64,000 nucleotides of DNA from Rhizobium sp. CF080 (GTDB taxonomy: Bacteria; Pseudomonadota; Alphaproteobacteria; Rhizobiales; Rhizobiaceae): the NCBI RefSeq assembly GCF_000282095.2, contig NZ_AKKC02000005.1:124001-188000 (forward strand), in the 5' to 3' direction. How positions within the stretch are numbered: position 1 is the stretch's first letter; each line of letters opens with the position of its first letter. Of the stretch, positions 61,126 to 64,000 are shown piece by piece. The notes under the pieces were generated by a model. It saw nothing but the letters and a program-made list of their open reading frames with translations. It searched no databases and was not told the origin of the DNA. A program made the position numbers and the translations under genes.

Positions 61126-62169
61126 TCAAACCTCATCCAGAGCGAGGAAAGCTCGCGCGTTCGCGAATGTCAGGCGTTCGCGCAATCCGACATCGGCGAA
61201 AGCCTCGTCGATACGTGCAACAGGCTCTTTTTCGCGGAAATTGAAGGGGTAGTCGGTACCCAGCAACACCCGCTCTTCGCCGAAGACGGAGACCAGACGC
61301 CGCAATGTGTCCGCATCGAAGACGAGCGAGTCCACGTAAAGGCGCCGCGCCTGCGCTGAGGGCGCTTCCGGCATGATGTCCTTGACGGCCGGAAATGCAG
61401 AATAACCCTGCTCCAAGCGCGGCAACAACGAAGCGAAGGTTCCCCCGCCATGGCTGAAGGCGATCCGGAGCTTCGGGAATTTCTGCAGCAGTCCACCGGT
61501 GATTACTGAAGCCGCCGCCAGGCCGACATCGGTCGGATACCCAAGAACCTGCTGAAGCGGCGCCGGTCCGACGAGCCGGTCCATGCCGGCCGGCCGTACG
61601 GCGTGGACGAATACCGCCGCGCCAAGCTTTTCCACTTCCGCAAAGAATGGATGGAAACACGGATCACCGATTGCGACACCATTGATGTTGCTGCCGATCT
61701 CTATACCGAGAAAGCCGAGTTCGCCGACGATGCGATGCAATTCGGCAATTGCAAGGTCGATGTCCTGCATCGGCAGACCACCAAGCCCGACGAAGCGGCC
61801 CTCACCTTCCGTCACCAAGGCAGCGATAGAGTCATTGACGTGGCGCACGAGGTCGTTAGCCGCGTTCGCGTCGATCCAATAGCCGAACAATTCCGGCATT
61901 GGGGATAAAGCCTGCAGCTCTATACCAGCACGATCCATTTCTTCAAGGCGTCGCTCAGCAACCCAACAAGCATCGCTGACCGTGCGATAGGGCTTTTCGT
62001 CAATGATAACAGTCGCGTGGCAATCGCCAGCCGCGATCATGGAAGGCCAGCCACGCACGGAGGCACCGCCAGCAGGCAACGGAAAGCGCGACGGCACCAC
62101 ATGGCAGTGGACGTCTATGCCGCCGCAGCCACAACCGCTCCTGAAGCGTTTTGCCTTTTCCTCGCCCAC
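61126..62169 (-). CDS. Amidohydrolase 2-family decarboxylase (ACMSD/gamma-resorcylate decarboxylase-like)
   Basis: 347 residues starting at GTG 62169, directly behind AGGAGGAAAGC; the in-frame ATG at 62190 places that Shine-Dalgarno inside the gene. The metal site begins GGIDVHCHVVPSRF (His-x-His), with further His in VFVHAVRPAG and IAFSHGGGTF and Asp in LLGTDYPFNFR. These are the marks of amidohydrolase-fold, metal-dependent non-oxidative decarboxylases and related hydrolases. It is the first gene of the operon, so removal of a carboxyl group from an aromatic acid is the probable first step. Confidence 0.87.
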   Translation of the reverse strand: MGEEKAKRFRSGCGCGGIDVHCHVVPSRFPLPAGGASVRGWPSMIAAGDCHATVIIDEKPYRTVSDACWVAERRLEEMDRAGIELQALSPMPELFGYWIDANAANDLVRHVNDSIAALVTEGEGRFVGLGGLPMQDIDLAIAELHRIVGELGFLGIEIGSNINGVAIGDPCFHPFFAEVEKLGAAVFVHAVRPAGMDRLVGPAPLQQVLGYPTDVGLAAASVITGGLLQKFPKLRIAFSHGGGTFASLLPRLEQGYSAFPAVKDIMPEAPSAQARRLYVDSLVFDADTLRRLVSVFGEERVLLGTDYPFNFREKEPVARIDEAFADVGLRERLTFANARAFLALDEV

Positions 62170-62291
62170 GCTTTCCTCCTGTGTTGGCATTTCGATAATA
62201 TACAAACTTCGATGCGTAAAGACATAATTTATAAATTTTGCGATCCCGATATGATCGTGTATATAAAAATCGATTTGAATGGTGGAGCCAC
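62170..62291. promoter_or_regulatory. AT-rich divergent promoter region
   Basis: This 122-base gap between the operon and the divergent GntR gene is markedly AT-rich in an otherwise GC-rich window. It contains TATAC and GTATATAA stretches (around 62198 and 62262) that could be -10 boxes or GntR half sites. Exact sites cannot be assigned by eye. Confidence 0.45.
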
Positions 62292-63011
62292 ATGAACGTC
62301 GATGCGCAGAACAAGGGGCTGGAAAGCCCAGCAACGCTTGCCACGAGCATCTACGAGCGACTGAAGGTCGATATTTTGTCGGCAAGGCTCGAACCAGGCC
62401 GTAAGCTGCAGCTGCGTTTTCTGATGGAGCAATACGAAGCCGGGCAAACACCTTTGCGGGAAGCGTTAAACCGCCTCACCACCGAGGACCTAGTCATCGG
62501 CAAGGAGCAGCGCGGCTTCTTCGTAAAACCGATCAGTCTTGAGGAACTCGGGGAGCTGACGAAAACCCGGTGCTGGGTAGAGGGTCTCGCCTTGCGCGAG
62601 TCGATTGCCAATGCGGACCCAGCTTGGGAAGAAGCCCTTATCGTGGCCCATCACCGGCTGGATCGGGCGCCCCGCTCACTCAATCCCGAGCGGTTCGAAA
62701 GCAACCCGGAATGGGAGCGGCTGCACAAGGCTTTTCATGCCATTCTCATCAGCGGCTGCCAATCGCGTCCGCTGATCGGTTTCTGTGAGCAGCTTGCGGA
62801 CCGGCTTGGCCGTTATCGCGCGCTTTCCAGCCGCAAGGCATTCAGGGTACGCAAGGTGAGCCAGGAACATGCGGATATTGTAAAGGCGGTCCTGGATCGC
62901 GACAGCGAAGAGGCCATGCGCCTTCTGCAGCGACATTATGAGCAGACAGCCGAAATCATCCGGGCAGATCTGGAAACGACCGAAGCCGGCGACACGACGC
63001 CGCCGGCCTGA
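62292..63011 (+). CDS. GntR-family regulator with FCD domain
   Basis: 239 residues from the ATG at 62292 (GGTGGAGCCAC upstream). The DNA-binding domain reads SIYERLKVDILSARLEPGRK, LQLRFLMEQYEAGQTPLREA and LNRLTTEDLVI. The FCD domain follows with RLHKAFHAILISGC and VSQEHADIVKAVLDRD carrying the metal or ligand His residues. It is divergent from the amidohydrolase-led operon, and is almost certainly its regulator responding to the substrate or an intermediate. Confidence 0.9.
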   Translation: MNVDAQNKGLESPATLATSIYERLKVDILSARLEPGRKLQLRFLMEQYEAGQTPLREALNRLTTEDLVIGKEQRGFFVKPISLEELGELTKTRCWVEGLALRESIANADPAWEEALIVAHHRLDRAPRSLNPERFESNPEWERLHKAFHAILISGCQSRPLIGFCEQLADRLGRYRALSSRKAFRVRKVSQEHADIVKAVLDRDSEEAMRLLQRHYEQTAEIIRADLETTEAGDTTPPA

Positions 63012-63030
63012 TCTTCACGGAACCGGAAAT

Positions 63031-63972
63031 TCACTTGCCCGCGTTTTCGCGGATAAATTCGAGGATATCGGGACCGAGACTTTCGTCGGCGGTGCCGAAA
63101 TGTTCGATGATCGAAATATGGTTGTGACCGAGCGCCGTCTTGTAGTTCGGAAGCTTGCCATCGCGGGCAAACAGCGCGTCGACGAGACGCTTGTTCTGGC
63201 GTTGGATTGAAGGCATGTCGTTTTCGCCCACAGCCAGGAAGATCGGCAGTTTCCGGTCGGTGACGTGGCGGATGATCGACATGCCGGGATATTTCGATGC
63301 ATCCTCGCCGTAATAGACCTTGTCCTGCTGGGCAAGATCTTCCGCATCGGCTGTCGGTATCGAAATAAGGATCAAGCCCCGCACGCCATCATCCGGCTTG
63401 CCGGCTGATGTGAGAAACCCGTAGGTTGCCGCATGCGTGGCACCGGCGGAATTGCCCGATACGAAGATCGAACCAACATTACCTGGATGCGCTTCCGGAT
63501 GCTCCCGCAGCCACGCCACCGCCTTGCCGACATCCTCGCCGCCGGACGGGAAGCTCGCCTGTGGCGCATAGGTGTAGTTGATCAGCGCAGTTACTATTCC
63601 ATGCTGCGCAAAATAGGTTCCGAAATGGGCAACGTCTTTCTTGTCGCCGCGCACGAAACCGCCGCCGTGCGCAAATACCAGCACGGGGACTTTAGCCCCA
63701 GCCGGGAGATTGGAAGGAACGTAGAGATCGAGCTTCTGGCGCTCGCCGCTCCCGTACGCAATGTCCTTGGTGACGGTTACCCCTTCTTTCGAAGCCGCAT
63801 CGTGAAGCGGCTTGTAGAGCTCGGTCACCCCTTTCACCACGTCCGGTCCCAGCCGATCGCCGAAGGCACGAACACCCTCGGTGACCGATGGCGGGTTCGC
63901 CGACATCTGTGCGTGGGCCGGCGAGACAATACCCGCCACTCCAATGAGCAAACTCCAGTAACGCAATCGCAT
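63031..63972 (-). CDS. Secreted alpha/beta hydrolase (HSL-type carboxylesterase)
   Basis: 313 residues from the ATG at 63972 (GGGAGGAAAAC upstream). A signal peptide ends SPAHAQ (about residue 22). The esterase features are the oxyanion motif HGGGFVRGDKKD, the nucleophile elbow VSGNSAGATHA (GxSxG with Ser), Asp in VGENDMPS and His in LGHNHISI, all intact. It could release an aromatic acid from an ester in the periplasm for import by the neighbouring TctABC. It is convergent with the GntR gene, 19 bases apart. Confidence 0.88.
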   Translation of the reverse strand: MRLRYWSLLIGVAGIVSPAHAQMSANPPSVTEGVRAFGDRLGPDVVKGVTELYKPLHDAASKEGVTVTKDIAYGSGERQKLDLYVPSNLPAGAKVPVLVFAHGGGFVRGDKKDVAHFGTYFAQHGIVTALINYTYAPQASFPSGGEDVGKAVAWLREHPEAHPGNVGSIFVSGNSAGATHAATYGFLTSAGKPDDGVRGLILISIPTADAEDLAQQDKVYYGEDASKYPGMSIIRHVTDRKLPIFLAVGENDMPSIQRQNKRLVDALFARDGKLPNYKTALGHNHISIIEHFGTADESLGPDILEFIRENAGK

Positions 63973-64000
63973 GTTTTCCTCCCGCATGCTTGTTTTAAGG

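Noticed and set aside
1..64000. CRISPR arrays, rRNA or intact tRNA genes, riboswitches
   Set aside because: No spaced short repeats, conserved rRNA segments, full cloverleaf or known riboswitch pattern were seen on either strand.

Overview
The window looks like a stretch of a large accessory replicon (megaplasmid or chromid) from a Rhizobiaceae bacterium of the Rhizobium/Agrobacterium/Allorhizobium kind. The reasons are the ttuABCDE-type tartrate cluster known from Agrobacterium vitis, a decayed RHE_PE00001/DUF1612-type gene, rhizobial MNT-HEPN and small hypothetical proteins, several tripartite tricarboxylate (TctABC) transporters, and uniformly high-GC coding sequence. No replication, conjugation or housekeeping genes are visible.

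Region A (1-31.1 kb) is a dense catabolic island. It starts with a truncated CaiB-like CoA transferase, an MFS exporter and a GcvA-like LysR. A rightward run follows: a thiolase-like protein with a DUF35 partner, an orphan solute-binding protein, a carboxymuconolactone-decarboxylase-like (CMD) protein, an SDR, an NTF2-like protein, a 6-oxocamphor-hydrolase-like crotonase, a flavin reductase and an AraC regulator. A leftward, translationally coupled operon (19.2 to 14.0 kb) encodes an HpaB-type flavin monooxygenase, a bicupin, a DUF3500 protein, an FAH-family hydrolase and an alpha/beta hydrolase. A ThDP enzyme and an aldehyde dehydrogenase run divergently from it. The island also carries a fused TRAP permease (DctQM), its DctP, two more CMD-like proteins, a second solute-binding protein without a signal peptide, a second alpha/beta hydrolase and a TetR regulator. 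The likely logic is import of an organic acid or aromatic, flavin-dependent hydroxylation, cupin cleavage, C-C hydrolysis, and oxo-acid decarboxylation and oxidation. The substrate is not evident.

Region B (31.1-33.1 kb) is a scar zone. It has a 194-bp element bounded by Tn3-family-like inverted repeats (TIME-like), a frameshifted RES toxin/antitoxin pair, and a 5'-truncated serine resolvase abutting the truncated antitoxin gene.

Region C (33.1-44.4 kb) is a tartrate module: tctA-tctB-ttuC-tctC with a divergent GntR, then pyk(ttuE)-ttuD-ttuC-ttuB with a divergent LysR. The two ttuC genes are the ends of a direct repeat of about 1,072 bp that appears identical and starts exactly at the ATG.

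Region D (44.5-51.3 kb) is accessory and partly decayed: VapBC, a membrane-anchored lipase-like protein, a DUF1612 pseudogene, an MNT-HEPN fusion, small hypothetical genes and a 3' fragment of a branched-chain-type binding protein. Region E (51.4-53.7 kb) is a chemoreceptor with a C-terminal DWQEF tether.

Region F (54.5-64 kb) is a second aromatic-type catabolic operon. It encodes an ACMSD-like amidohydrolase, a VOC extradiol-type dioxygenase, an MhpA-like FAD hydroxylase, an FAH-family hydrolase and its own TctCBA transporter, with a divergent GntR regulator and a secreted esterase.
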